This document shows positions 35,246 through 45,166 of a DNA stretch of 64,000 nt, one piece after another (the first letter of the stretch is position 1; each line of letters starts with the position of its first letter). The stretch comes from Lentisphaerae bacterium GWF2_49_21. GTDB taxonomy: Bacteria; Verrucomicrobiota; Lentisphaeria; Victivallales; GWF2-50-93. The DNA lies in assembly GCA_001804805.1 (NCBI GenBank), contig MHBH01000017.1, forward strand, positions 172,503 through 236,502. The letters are read 5' to 3'. Under the pieces are notes generated by a model, which did no database searches, was not told the origin of the DNA, and saw nothing but the letters and a program-made list of their open reading frames with translations. The translations under genes and the position numbers were made by a program.

Positions 35246-35689
35246 TTATGGCTGGAGCAGTTCGAAGCCGGTTGTTTTATCAAGAAGGCGCCGGGCAGGG
35301 GAGCCGGTCAGTTCCCATAGCACTACCTCCATCACGTACCAGACCTTGACGCCGCGCCGGACGCATCCGGTTATTGAAGATTTCTTCCTTCCGCAGGAAA
35401 CGTGCATGTGGAGGATAGGCTTGCCTTTTGAATCCGGGAAAATTGTTCCAGTACCGGTGATTTCATGGGCGTCGACGAGGAGCGTCTCCATCGGGATGAT
35501 CTTTTTCGCCCGGCTTTTTGCAGGACCTGTGACGAGTTTGCTGTTCCTGTCGGCTCCTCCGAGGACTATCAATGCCGCGGATCTTATCTTCATCTTCTGC
35601 GCGAACGACTCGATGCGTTCATGGAGGATTTCTCCGTCCTCGAGACGTATCACGAATATTCTTCCCGGTTTTGCCTGACTGTATTTCAT
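35246..35689 (-). CDS. PPC (DUF296) domain protein
   Basis: The 147-aa protein consists of one PPC/DUF296 domain. It begins with GRIFVIRLEDGEILHERIESFA and continues with IRSAALIVLGGADRNSKLVTG, then ILHMHVSCGR and a GCVRRGVKVWYVMEVVLWEL block. In plants the domain is joined to AT-hooks, while bacterial versions are stand-alone trimers of unknown function. The His in HMHVSCGR is of the conserved metal-site type. It reads convergently to the sugar kinase gene. Confidence 0.88.
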   Translation of the reverse strand: MKYSQAKPGRIFVIRLEDGEILHERIESFAQKMKIRSAALIVLGGADRNSKLVTGPAKSRAKKIIPMETLLVDAHEITGTGTIFPDSKGKPILHMHVSCGRKKSSITGCVRRGVKVWYVMEVVLWELTGSPARRLLDKTTGFELLQP

Positions 35690-35813
35690 AAAAAGAAAAT
35701 ATCTCCGGTGTCAGTGAAAATCAAATTTTTAATCTTGCAGGCCGGATTGCGTTTATTCGAATCAGAGGTTAAATTATTGTTCATAAATTCATATATTTGC
35801 GAGGACGCATCTT

Positions 35814-38800
35814 TTGATAAAGCTTATTCAGAATCCGCCTCCGGGCAAACATGCCCTCTGTTACAGGGGCGACATCGCGGCTTTTGAGCTGAAAGTTGAG
35901 AATCCTGTCAAGGGCAAGGCCTTTTTCCGGACGAATCTCGGCAACGCGTTCATACGCCGCAAGGAGATAATCGAGGCGGTTGAGACGAAGCGCCAGAGGA
36001 GCGGACAGGACTGGCATGATGTCCCTATGGAGCAGATGGACGACGGGATATTTTCCGTTTCCATAGCGCTGCTCGAGGTCGGGCATTTCGAGGGCAAATG
36101 TTTTTTCCTTGCTGAAACTTCAGACGAGCCCATCTGGGTCGGCGGAGACAACCTCCATATAAACGTAGAACCGGCCGACTTCTGCTGTGCGAACAGCATA
36201 TACTGCGCATTTGTCAGGCAGTTCGGTCCGAACAAGAACAAGAGATCCACGTCCGGCGATGAGTTGAACTCCTTTGTCTACAGGCTTGACTCAGACGGCT
36301 ACGCGGTGATACCGCCGTCAGGAACATTCCGCAACCTGATCAAGGAGCTTGATACCATAATAGGAAGCCTGAAGTGCAGGATCATCCATCTTCTTCCGAT
36401 AAATCCGACACCTACGGTCTTCGCCAGGATGGGCAGGTTCGGGAGCCCATACGCCTCCATTGATTTCACGGCCGTCGATCCGGCGCTTGCAGAGTTCGAC
36501 AGGAAATCGACTCCGCTCGACCAGTTTTTGGAGCTTGTCGACGCCATCCATCGCAGGAACGGGAAGTTGTTCATAGACATCGCCATCAACCATACTGGGT
36601 GGGCGTCGAAGATCCATGAGGAGCATCCTGAGTGGCTTGTCAAGGAGGGCGATGGTACTTTTCATAGTCCTGGCGCCTGGGGGATTGTATGGGGCGACCT
36701 GACTGAACTGGATCACAACAGGCTCGATCTCTGGAAATACATCGCCGACATTTTCATACTCTGGTGCTCCAGGGGAGTGGACGGTTTCAGATGTGATGCC
36801 GGATACATGATTCCCGGTGATGCGTGGGAATTCATAATCGCGCGTGTCAGGAACGAATACCCGGACACGATCTTCCTTCTCGAAGGGCTTGGCGGGGATC
36901 CGGCGGTGACTAGGATGCTTCTTGACAAGTCGAACATGAACTGGGCCTATTCGGAGCTTTTCCAGAACTATACCAGGCAGCAGATCGAAGGATACATCCC
37001 CTATGCCCAGGATATAAGTTTCACCGACGGCACCATGGTGCATTACGCCGAGACGCACGACAACAGCAGGCTTGCGGCGGTATCGCCGGTCTATGCACAG
37101 ATGCGTACTGCGCTCAGCGCGCTCTCGTCAAGCAACGGCGCGTTCGGCTTTGCGAACGGCCTCGAATGGTTTGCGACGGAGAAGATAGACGTACATGAGG
37201 CCAGCGCCCTGAACTGGGGGGCCCAGGAGAACCAGCTGCCGCACATCCGCAGGATGAACTCGATACTGTTCTGCCATTCCGCATTCCATAATTTCGCCAG
37301 GATAAAATTCGTCGATTCAGGGAATCCCAAGGCCGTTGCGTTCATAAGGAGCGATTCATCCGACCAGAAGAAGATTTTCATCCTTGTGAATCTGGATTGC
37401 GAAAACGTCTCAAACGTATCCTGGAGGAAATCAGAGGTCCCCTTCGAATCCAAGTCGCTGCTGGACCTGATAAGCGAGGAATATTTCAAGCCGACAGAAG
37501 TTTCGGAGGGCAGGTTTTCGCTCCTGCTTGCTCCGGGACAGGCGCTATGCATCTCATCCGACATCGATGAGCTCAGGCAGATACATGAATTCGAGACAAG
37601 GGAGTTCCGCAAACCCAGCAAGATAATCTGGCAGACCGCACAGGCGATAGCGCTTGACGTGGTTTGCAGGAAGAACCGCTCCAACATAGCATTGAACCAG
37701 GATCCCATGGAGCTTGCATCGAAACTGCTGCAGGATCCGTATGAATTCATGTGTTCCCTCTACGAGGACAGCGGCGAGGTGCCCGTTGCGATATGGGAAT
37801 GGCCGTCGGACATGAGGAGGATGGTGATGGTGCCTCCGGGGCACCATGTGCTTGTGAAATCAAAATTCAGGTTCAGGGCGAGGATCACAGACAATGGGAA
37901 AATAATCATGCAGCGGGACAGCCTCAAGGATTATTCCGGCATGTATTTCGCCCTTTTCACTCCCTTGCCGGTGCCGAAGCAGCTCAAGAAGATGAAGATC
38001 AGGCTTTCCGTATATGCGGAGAGGAAATCGATAAGGGAGGATGCGGAGATACTGCTGCTTGCCACTGATGACGCAAAGATAAAATCCGTCTATGAGAATT
38101 CCGACATCCGCTCGTCACCCATGGTCTTCCTCGACACGAACGGACGCGGAGCCATGCTGAGGCCGTGCCTGGAGTGGGCGGAGCTGAAGAGCCGCTACGA
38201 CGCCTTCCTCGCCGCAAACCTGAATCCGAATTATCCCGAGGACAGGCATGTCATGTGGAGACGATGCAGGGCCTGGGTTGATTTCCATGGGAGGCGGGAG
38301 ATCCTCGATCTGGACACCATAGAGGATTTCACTCTGAACGGTGACGGCAGCGGAACCTGGAATTTCCATGTGCCGGTCGGGAACGGACTCTTTGTCGATG
38401 TCGATATCTCTCTTGCCATGCTGAAAAACGAGAACGCCGTGAAGATGGAGATAACCAGGCGCAATTCAAGGAACGACAGTGATTATCTCTCAGACGACAT
38501 GCCTGTCAGGATCATCCTGCGTCCCGATGTCGAGGACCGGAATTTCCATATGGAGACCAAGGCGATGTACGGGGCTGAGCATCAGTTCCCGAAATCTGTC
38601 GAATCCACAAGCAGGACCGTTACTTTCTCACCCGCCTCCGGCCGGAGCCTTGTCATGACTGGATACAAGGGGAAGTTCGTCAACGCCCCTGAATGGCAGT
38701 ATTCAATCTATCATGAAAAGGAGGCTTCACGCGGCCTTGATCCATTCAGCGATCTGTTCAGCCCGGGGTTCTTCGAGATCATGCTTGCCGGCGGAGAAGG

Positions 38801-40085
38801 GGAGCAGCTGATCGGCCAGGTTGTCACTCCGTCTGAGAATAAGAAGATCTCCATAAGGCCGGTACTGCACAAGGAGGAGCCTGCAGACTACGCATTTGAT
38901 AAAGTGCTTCTCGGGGCGATGGACCAGTTTATTGTCAGCAGGGACGGGCTTAAGACGGTGATAGCCGGTTATCCCTGGTTCCTTGACTGGGGCAGGGACA
39001 CTCTGATATGCGCGAGAGGACTTATTTCCGCAGGAAAGATAAATGAGGTTTCAGAGATACTTCTCCTTTTCGCGAAATTCGAGGAGAAGGGGACTCTTCC
39101 AAACATGATACATGGGGCGCATGCTGGAAACAGGGATACCAGCGATGCTCCGTTATGGTTTTTCACGGCCTGCGCCGATTTCTGCGCAAGGACGGGCAAA
39201 AAGGATTTCCTTGAAACCAGGATAGAGAAGAGGGGCACGCTTTTGAATGTCCTTGAAAGCATTGCTGAAAACTACATCTCCGGAACACCCAACGGCATCA
39301 AGGCCGATCCTGAGACAGGCCTGGTCTTCAGCCCTTCTCATTTCACGTGGATGGACACTAATTATCCAGCCGGCACTCCGCGGCAGGGATATCCTGTGGA
39401 GATCCAGGCGCTCTGGTATGCCGCACTTAAATTCCTGGCTGAAAACAGTTCCGGCAGGAACTGGCGGCCTCTTGCGGAGAAGGTGAAGAAATCTTTCATG
39501 CAGTACTTCTATCTCGAGAAGGAAAAATGGCTTTCAGACTGTCTGCATGCGGAACCCGGGCAGCCTGCATCAAAAGCGCAGAAAGATGATGCATTGAGGC
39601 CGAACCAGCTCTTTGCCCTGACGCTTGGCCTTGTCCAGGACGTCAAGCTTGGGCGGGATATCCTGATCTCCAGTTCCTCGCTGCTTGTGCCCGGCGCGAT
39701 ACGGAGCCTTGCAGACAGGCCTGTTTCATATGCCCTGCCGATCTACGGCAAAAATTCAGCCCTTTTAAATGATCCGCTGAATCCATACTGGGGCAGATAT
39801 GAGGGCGAGGAGGATTATCGGAGGAAGCCCGCTTATCACAACGGTACCGCATGGACCTGGCCGTTTCCGTCATACTGCGAGGCGTATTTCATGCTTTTCG
39901 GGAATTCCGGGAGGAAAACTGCAAAATCCATCCTCTCTTCTTCAAAAATCATCCTCGAGCAGGGGTGTGTGCACAATATTCCTGAAATTCTTGACGGGGA
40001 CTATCCACATGTGCAAAGAGGGTGTGATGCCCAGGCCTGGGGGGTCACAGAGCTTTACAGGGTCTGGAAATTGTTGCAATCATAG
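35814..40085 (+). CDS. Bifunctional glycogen debranching enzyme (GH13 + GH133 fusion)
   Basis: This 1423-aa protein joins two catalytic modules. Residues about 125-600 form a GH13 barrel with the four key sites: DIAINH (255-260), nucleophile D328 in GFRCDAG, acid/base E357 in FLLEGLGG and D416 in ETHDN. It should act as 4-alpha-glucanotransferase. Residues about 760-1000 form a beta-rich GDE N-type domain, and about 1020-1420 an (alpha/alpha)6 GH133 domain (WFLDWGRDT near 1056; NMIHG; GYPVEIQALW) for amylo-alpha-1,6-glucosidase. This is the architecture of eukaryotic debranching enzyme. There is no signal peptide. The start is TTG 35814, eight bases after GAGGA. Confidence 0.88.
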   Translation: MIKLIQNPPPGKHALCYRGDIAAFELKVENPVKGKAFFRTNLGNAFIRRKEIIEAVETKRQRSGQDWHDVPMEQMDDGIFSVSIALLEVGHFEGKCFFLAETSDEPIWVGGDNLHINVEPADFCCANSIYCAFVRQFGPNKNKRSTSGDELNSFVYRLDSDGYAVIPPSGTFRNLIKELDTIIGSLKCRIIHLLPINPTPTVFARMGRFGSPYASIDFTAVDPALAEFDRKSTPLDQFLELVDAIHRRNGKLFIDIAINHTGWASKIHEEHPEWLVKEGDGTFHSPGAWGIVWGDLTELDHNRLDLWKYIADIFILWCSRGVDGFRCDAGYMIPGDAWEFIIARVRNEYPDTIFLLEGLGGDPAVTRMLLDKSNMNWAYSELFQNYTRQQIEGYIPYAQDISFTDGTMVHYAETHDNSRLAAVSPVYAQMRTALSALSSSNGAFGFANGLEWFATEKIDVHEASALNWGAQENQLPHIRRMNSILFCHSAFHNFARIKFVDSGNPKAVAFIRSDSSDQKKIFILVNLDCENVSNVSWRKSEVPFESKSLLDLISEEYFKPTEVSEGRFSLLLAPGQALCISSDIDELRQIHEFETREFRKPSKIIWQTAQAIALDVVCRKNRSNIALNQDPMELASKLLQDPYEFMCSLYEDSGEVPVAIWEWPSDMRRMVMVPPGHHVLVKSKFRFRARITDNGKIIMQRDSLKDYSGMYFALFTPLPVPKQLKKMKIRLSVYAERKSIREDAEILLLATDDAKIKSVYENSDIRSSPMVFLDTNGRGAMLRPCLEWAELKSRYDAFLAANLNPNYPEDRHVMWRRCRAWVDFHGRREILDLDTIEDFTLNGDGSGTWNFHVPVGNGLFVDVDISLAMLKNENAVKMEITRRNSRNDSDYLSDDMPVRIILRPDVEDRNFHMETKAMYGAEHQFPKSVESTSRTVTFSPASGRSLVMTGYKGKFVNAPEWQYSIYHEKEASRGLDPFSDLFSPGFFEIMLAGGEGEQLIGQVVTPSENKKISIRPVLHKEEPADYAFDKVLLGAMDQFIVSRDGLKTVIAGYPWFLDWGRDTLICARGLISAGKINEVSEILLLFAKFEEKGTLPNMIHGAHAGNRDTSDAPLWFFTACADFCARTGKKDFLETRIEKRGTLLNVLESIAENYISGTPNGIKADPETGLVFSPSHFTWMDTNYPAGTPRQGYPVEIQALWYAALKFLAENSSGRNWRPLAEKVKKSFMQYFYLEKEKWLSDCLHAEPGQPASKAQKDDALRPNQLFALTLGLVQDVKLGRDILISSSSLLVPGAIRSLADRPVSYALPIYGKNSALLNDPLNPYWGRYEGEEDYRRKPAYHNGTAWTWPFPSYCEAYFMLFGNSGRKTAKSILSSSKIILEQGCVHNIPEILDGDYPHVQRGCDAQAWGVTELYRVWKLLQS

Positions 40086-40100
40086 GTTAAATTATCAATT

Positions 40101-40919
40101 ATGGGTGGCATAAGCACATTAAGCAATACGGTGGTTTTGACGGGCATAGGTTTAATATTGCTCGCCACTATGTATTTTGTCTACAAGGTTTTCCAATCGG
40201 ATAGGATGGACACGAGCGTCAAGATATTTTCCCTTCTCGGGCTTATCACGGTGATCGCTTTTTGCACAACTGCAGTTCTTTACAGGACGGATATGGTAGG
40301 TGAATATTCGGCGGACAGGCTGGCAAAGATTGAATCGAGATACAATTTCTGCAAGGGTTATGTCCTTGCCAAATATCTTGCCGAAAAATATCCCGACAGG
40401 AAGGCCATGATAATCGTATCGCCCAACTATGAGGAGATATTGCGTCAGAAGGAGCTGGTTGACAGCCTCAAGGCGGGATTCGGGGATAGTATCACCGTTG
40501 AGGCAATCGTGCCGATTTCAGTCGACTTGTCGCGTTATCAGCATGGGAAGTCTCCGCACATCGAGGAGGTAATGACAGCCGAGGATTTTGATTATGCGTT
40601 CGAGAAGCACCGCGAATGCGAAGTGGTGGTTTCCATAATCGGGGTTCCCAAGGATCTTGATAAGATGAAGGTATGGACGATGGAGGATTATGAAAGGCCT
40701 AAGATTGCCCTTTTGAACAGCAGCACCAAGTATCTCGAAGGGGCGATAAAAGGTAAATTCGTGGTGGCTTCAGTGCATTATATCCCCGGATTCAAGTCAT
40801 CGAAAAGGATGCCTCCCGGTGATCCCAAGAAGGTTTTCGAAGAGAGATATATGCTTGTTACACCTGAGAATATCGATCAGATCAGGAAAAAATATGAAAG
40901 ACTGTTCTTCAAAATGTGA
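40101..40919 (+). CDS. Hypothetical membrane protein with periplasmic alpha/beta domain
   Basis: Two membrane helices (about residues 8-28 and 40-62) lead into a 200-residue domain with alternating beta/alpha segments (RKAMIIVSPNYEEI; ITVEAIVPISVDL; CEVVVSIIGVPKDL; KIALLNSSTKYL; FVVASVHYIPGF). The order is like a periplasmic binding protein or ABC-type transporter substrate domain, but I do not recognise the family. It starts 16 bp after the debranching enzyme and probably shares its transcript. Confidence 0.65.
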   Translation: MGGISTLSNTVVLTGIGLILLATMYFVYKVFQSDRMDTSVKIFSLLGLITVIAFCTTAVLYRTDMVGEYSADRLAKIESRYNFCKGYVLAKYLAEKYPDRKAMIIVSPNYEEILRQKELVDSLKAGFGDSITVEAIVPISVDLSRYQHGKSPHIEEVMTAEDFDYAFEKHRECEVVVSIIGVPKDLDKMKVWTMEDYERPKIALLNSSTKYLEGAIKGKFVVASVHYIPGFKSSKRMPPGDPKKVFEERYMLVTPENIDQIRKKYERLFFKM

Positions 40920-41014
40920 AAAAAACTCAGGAACTTGCATGCTGTAAGACAGTTTTAGGTATAAGATATGCTATATTACCCGTAGGATGATCATATGTTA
41001 AGAGGTATTGCTTG

Positions 41015-41677
41015 ATGAAGAAGGGATTTACATTAGTTGAGCTTCTTGTCTGCGTAGCCATACTAGGCATCCTTTTTTCCATTCTTCTTCCTACGTTTGG
41101 CCGTGTAAGGCAGAAATCATATCAGGTGGTCTGCATGAACGACCTGAGGCAGATCGCCATCGGTTTCAAATCCTACATGCACGACTACGACAATGAGATG
41201 CCCAACACAAAGAGATGGCTTGATGATTTTTCGGATATTTATATCTATGTCAGGAAGCTGGACGTGTTTGTATGTCCGGCCACGGATACCCCGGCTCTTA
41301 CTTCTGAGGCGGATCTTGTTGGCGGTACGGATTATTATTCAGGCCAGGCCCCGACGGATATTGAAAAGCATGCGAACAACGGACATGGCAACAATGATTA
41401 TGATTTCGATATGAGCAATCCCAGCCCCATCACCCAGGCGATAATTGATGCTAAAACCACTGAGCGAGTCCTTTATGACAAATACTACAGGTCTCATTTC
41501 AACGGTTTCAATCTAATGTTTATATCCGATGCGCACTATGAGACCGACGTCGGAGTCTCGGAGTATTGGACGCTTGATTATAGGGGCAGGATTGAGAGAA
41601 GCCTTGATCCGTTCCCAGACCTTGCGGGCGGCGGAGGCAGCAGTGGAGGCAGCAGTGGAGGCGGCAAAAAGAAATGA
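41015..41677 (+). CDS. Type II pseudopilin with Gly/Ser-rich tail
   Basis: KKGFTLVELLVCVAILGILF is a standard prepilin signal with cleavage after Gly. The family block VCMNDLRQIAIGFKSYMHDYDNEMPN follows, as in H-X9-DG-type pseudopilins, but I find no H-X9-DG motif near the end. The protein closes with a GGGGSSGGSSGGGKKK-type tail coded by a GGAGGCAGCAGT direct repeat. ATG 41015 is preferred to the TTG at 41012, both after AGAGG. Confidence 0.85.
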   Translation: MKKGFTLVELLVCVAILGILFSILLPTFGRVRQKSYQVVCMNDLRQIAIGFKSYMHDYDNEMPNTKRWLDDFSDIYIYVRKLDVFVCPATDTPALTSEADLVGGTDYYSGQAPTDIEKHANNGHGNNDYDFDMSNPSPITQAIIDAKTTERVLYDKYYRSHFNGFNLMFISDAHYETDVGVSEYWTLDYRGRIERSLDPFPDLAGGGGSSGGSSGGGKKK

Positions 41678-41739
41678 TGACTGATCCAGGTAAGTTTTTC
41701 GTTTAGAGAGCTATATTTATATAAAGAGGGAGGGCTAGA

Positions 41740-43776
41740 ATGTTTGATTTTAAAAGTATTTCCAAGGCCAATTTAATAAGTTGGCTTGCTACCATTCTGC
41801 TTGTAAGCGGATTTTTCATAATCTTTTTCATTTATGAGAAATCATATGACTTCAACAAGTCAGCCGAAAGCCTCCACAAGAGCTTTGTTTACTACTGCAA
41901 GCAGAATATCTCTTCTGAAGTTGATAACGCGATCAAATATATTGAACATGAGAGGACTCTTGTCCCCAAGGATACTTCCGATGCCGATACCAAGAAGATA
42001 ATTCTTAAGAGACTCAGGGATATCAAGTTCGGGAGGAGCGTCTCCGGCGATGTGTTTGTAATGGACCAGAAGGGCAATATCCAGATGCATCCGGAATCCT
42101 CATACGAAGGCAAGAACATTGCAAAGACGATAGGGGCTGGCGGCGAAAGACTTCTTGACTGGGTCTTGTCCGGGGCATCCTACAATGCAGGAAGATATAT
42201 AAGCTTTGACGCTTCCGATGCATCAAATCCTGTTCCTGTCCAGACCTGGGTATACACTCAGGCTTATCCCAACTATGGATGGATAGTATGTTCAAAAATA
42301 CGCGAAGATGAAATGAAGAAGACTTTCGGGGAGAACCAGAACAGGTTGAAAGTCGATATGACGCTGGAAATAGGCTTCATGCTCGTGCTGTCACTCCTTG
42401 TGACTGTTGCTGCAATTATCTTCTCTCTAGGAGTGTCCTCGGTGATAAAAGGGGAGATCAATTTCCTCGTTAACTACTTCAATGAATGCTTCAAGAAACA
42501 TATCGTCCTCGGGGATAGCGATTTCCGTTTTGACGAGTTCAGGTTCATTGGTTTTTCCGCAGCTTCAATGGTCACTCAGATAAAGGAGCTCATCCAGAGG
42601 GTCAAGAACCTTGCCATCAAGGCTGAAATGAACAACCAGATAAAGACTGCATATCTGAACAGCATGAGCCATCAGTTCAGGAATCCTGTCAATGGCGTGG
42701 TCGGAATGACACAGCTCCTGATGGACACGAAGCTCACGGACGAGCAGAAGAATTTCGTCAAGGCCATTGAAATATCGGGGAATTCCCTGGTCGAGCTGAT
42801 CGGCGACATAGATGACTTTGCAAACATGGAGTCCGGTGGCGTGGAGATTGAGAAGGCGCCATTTGACCTTCGCGGAACGTCCGAGGAAGTCATTCTCATG
42901 GTCAACAAGCAGGCGTCTGAAAAGAATCTCAAGGTTGGACTGGACATCGAAAAGGACGTCCCTAAATATCTGATGGGCGATCCTGAGAGGATCAAGCAGA
43001 TATTGACCGTACTCTGCAGGAATGCCATTGTTTTCACCACTGAAGGCGGTGTGAAGATCAACATAGCCGCTGCTGAGAAAAAGGACAAGAATATACAGAT
43101 TGTTTTCAAGGTCACCGATACCGGCCTTGGAATTTCAGCCGAAAAGCTCTCCGATATCTTTGATTTTACCCATGAGGAATACTCTAAATCGAAGAAGTTT
43201 GCGGCAGTGAGCCTCGGTCTCTCGGTCTGTAAGCATCTGACCGAGACGATGTCCGGGAAAATCAGCGTTGAAAGCGAAAAGGGCAGAGGCACGGTCTTTA
43301 CCGTCATGCTTCCCCTGGAAATCATAGAGCTTAACAAGGTTGAAGAGGATATATTAAAGAAAGCAGGAGCTTCTGTGCCGCATAATTTCGCGGGCATGAA
43401 GGTTCTGGTTGCCGAAGACGATCCTGTCAACAGGAATGTCGCACTAAAGCTCATGTCGAAACTCGGAGTTTCGGTGGATACTGCTGTCAACGGCGAAGAA
43501 GCCATTAAGAAACTGAATGCCGGCAAATACGATATGGTCTTCATGGACTGCGAAATGCCGGTCATGGACGGCTTTACTGCCACTAAGAATATAAGGAAGA
43601 AGGAAGCAGAAGACAAAACCAGGCATCGTATCCCTATTGTGGCCATGACGGCATATGCAATGCGCGGTGACAAGGAGATGTGCCTGGAGGCCGGCATGGA
43701 CGACCATATTGCCAAACCGGTCACAAAGGAAGTGCTGCTAAGGACCCTTGAAAAGTATCTTGGGACTCCTAAATAA
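41740..43776 (+). CDS. Hybrid sensor histidine kinase with Cache-type sensor and receiver
   Basis: The domain order is: helix 13-32, periplasmic Cache-like sensor (about 35-205, with GDVFVMDQKGNIQMHP), helix about 209-232, HisKA, HATPase_c and a C-terminal receiver. The phosphoacceptor is H311, but the H-box reads SHQFRNPVNG with Gln in place of the usual acidic residue after His. The ATP-binding motifs include DTGLGIS and RNAIVFT. The receiver has acidic pocket EDD (559-561), Asp603 in MDCEMPVMDG and the conserved Lys in AKPV. It probably relays phosphate to its own receiver and a separate HPt protein. Confidence 0.9.
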   Translation: MFDFKSISKANLISWLATILLVSGFFIIFFIYEKSYDFNKSAESLHKSFVYYCKQNISSEVDNAIKYIEHERTLVPKDTSDADTKKIILKRLRDIKFGRSVSGDVFVMDQKGNIQMHPESSYEGKNIAKTIGAGGERLLDWVLSGASYNAGRYISFDASDASNPVPVQTWVYTQAYPNYGWIVCSKIREDEMKKTFGENQNRLKVDMTLEIGFMLVLSLLVTVAAIIFSLGVSSVIKGEINFLVNYFNECFKKHIVLGDSDFRFDEFRFIGFSAASMVTQIKELIQRVKNLAIKAEMNNQIKTAYLNSMSHQFRNPVNGVVGMTQLLMDTKLTDEQKNFVKAIEISGNSLVELIGDIDDFANMESGGVEIEKAPFDLRGTSEEVILMVNKQASEKNLKVGLDIEKDVPKYLMGDPERIKQILTVLCRNAIVFTTEGGVKINIAAAEKKDKNIQIVFKVTDTGLGISAEKLSDIFDFTHEEYSKSKKFAAVSLGLSVCKHLTETMSGKISVESEKGRGTVFTVMLPLEIIELNKVEEDILKKAGASVPHNFAGMKVLVAEDDPVNRNVALKLMSKLGVSVDTAVNGEEAIKKLNAGKYDMVFMDCEMPVMDGFTATKNIRKKEAEDKTRHRIPIVAMTAYAMRGDKEMCLEAGMDDHIAKPVTKEVLLRTLEKYLGTPK

Positions 43777-43818
43777 TCCGCAGGGGAACCTCATGATAAT
43801 TTACAGTGGTTCCTCTTA

Positions 43819-44760
43819 ATGATTAGATTCGGACTCTGCTGTCTGTTTGTTGAAGCGCCTGTAAGATTCAGGACGGCTACTGCCTCGTCCCTCTCATCAC
43901 TCTCCCGCAGGAAAGCCCTGGAAAAGCTCAGCGGCCTTTGTCTTGCGAACTCTGAAAATCTCAATCTTGCATTAAAGGCCGTATCCGGTCTTGGATTTGG
44001 CGCTTTTAGGATTTCATCCGGGCTTTTCCCCTTGTTCACGCATCCGGCAGCCGGATATGGAATTGATGATCTGCCTGATGCCGGGAAAATAAAAGGAGCT
44101 CTGGGCAAGGCATGCTGTTTTGCGGCGAAGAATGATATAAGGCTTAGTTTCCACCCCGACCAGTTCGTTGTTCTTTCATCCCATCGGGACAATGTAGTTG
44201 CGAATTCCGCAAAGGAGCTCGAGTATCATGGGATGCTTGCGGAACTTGTCGGAGCCGAAGTCATAAATATACATCTTGGCGGGAGACATGGAGGGAAGAA
44301 GGATGCGATTGAAAGGTTCAGGAGGAATTTTCAGAAGCTTCCGGAGAGTGTCAGAAGGAAACTTGCGCTCGAGAATGATGACGTCTCCTACACGCCTTCC
44401 GACCTGTATGAGCTGTGCATGGGGCTTTCACTTCCAATGGTGTATGATGTCCATCATCACCGGTGCAATCCCGACGGCCTTTCCATTGGAGATGCGACCG
44501 GCTTATGCATTGACTCCTGGAAGAAGGCAGGCAGGGAGCCTTACTTCCATATTTCCTCCCCGAAGAACCTTTGGAAGAAGGGAAATCCCAGATCCCATTC
44601 GGATTATATAGATCCTGCGGACTTCCCAGCGTGCTGGCTGAAGCTGAAAAGGAATTTCACCCTTGACGTCGAAGCAAAGGCAAAGGAACTCGCCGTCCTC
44701 AGGCTCATGAAAGGAATCCATGGACATGGGGAACCGCGAGCAGGCAGGGAAAATAAATAG
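43819..44760 (+). CDS. uvsE: UV damage endonuclease, UvsE/UvdE family
   Basis: UvsE nicks DNA 5' to UV photoproducts and some other lesions. The TIM-barrel metal-site blocks are present: FRISSGLFP, SFHPDQFVVLSSH, NIHLGGRHGGK, LALENDDVSYTPSDLYELC and VYDVHHHRCNPDG. At 313 aa it is of normal length. No Shine-Dalgarno is obvious before ATG 43819. It is the last plus-strand gene before a repeat-rich gap. Confidence 0.9.
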   Translation: MIRFGLCCLFVEAPVRFRTATASSLSSLSRRKALEKLSGLCLANSENLNLALKAVSGLGFGAFRISSGLFPLFTHPAAGYGIDDLPDAGKIKGALGKACCFAAKNDIRLSFHPDQFVVLSSHRDNVVANSAKELEYHGMLAELVGAEVINIHLGGRHGGKKDAIERFRRNFQKLPESVRRKLALENDDVSYTPSDLYELCMGLSLPMVYDVHHHRCNPDGLSIGDATGLCIDSWKKAGREPYFHISSPKNLWKKGNPRSHSDYIDPADFPACWLKLKRNFTLDVEAKAKELAVLRLMKGIHGHGEPRAGRENK

Positions 44761-45166
44761 GTGTCAGGTGTCAGGTGTCAGGCTTGCCCCACGTAGTTAC
44801 GCTAAAGCGGACGGAGTGGGGTGTCAGGAAAGATAATTCATTTGAGCTGATTTCAAAAATACAATAAAACTGTTGTCGCGGAAATATGCCCGTTGGAGTC
44901 CAATCTTTAGTTTGTCTTAGTATTTCCCGACGCCCGTTGGGGCCGGGATCTTCGACAACAGGTTACGCAAGCTTAAGCTTGTACTCCAACGAAAGCAATC
45001 AGCTCAATAGAGGCAATTTTGAAATTGCCTCATATAGCCAAGTGATCGATTTCCTCGAAGCTGATCCTTCGGTAAACCGTTTCAACTTGTACAATGTAGG
45101 CATTGCAGCTCAGACACTGACACCTGACACCTGACACCTGACACCTGACACCTGAACACTGATACC
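44760..45166. repeat. Three-layer nested repeat (TGTCAGG / TGACACC)
   Basis: The outer layer is a tandem run of GTGTCAG units at 44760-44782 mirrored by a longer tandem run of TGACACC units at about 45117-45157. The second layer is TTTGAGCTGAT (about 44842) mirrored by ATCAGCTCAA (about 44997). The inner layer is the TIR element 44891-44991. A GAGGCAATTT...AAATTGCCTC hairpin lies at about 45010-45032. An 82-codon open frame across it is repeat sequence and is not annotated. Confidence 0.8.
44891..44991. repeat. TIR element CGTTGGAGT/ACTCCAACG
   Basis: Nine-bp perfect arms enclose CCAATCTTTAGTTTG at the left and AAGCTTAAGCTT at the right, with a GCCCGTTGGGGCCGGG palindrome in the centre. The arms belong to the family of 932-1016. 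Confidence 0.75.

Noticed and set aside
44886..45134. 82-codon open frame on the plus strand
   Set aside because: It lies wholly in nested inverted repeats and ends in the TGACACC tandem array; no Shine-Dalgarno and no protein-like composition.
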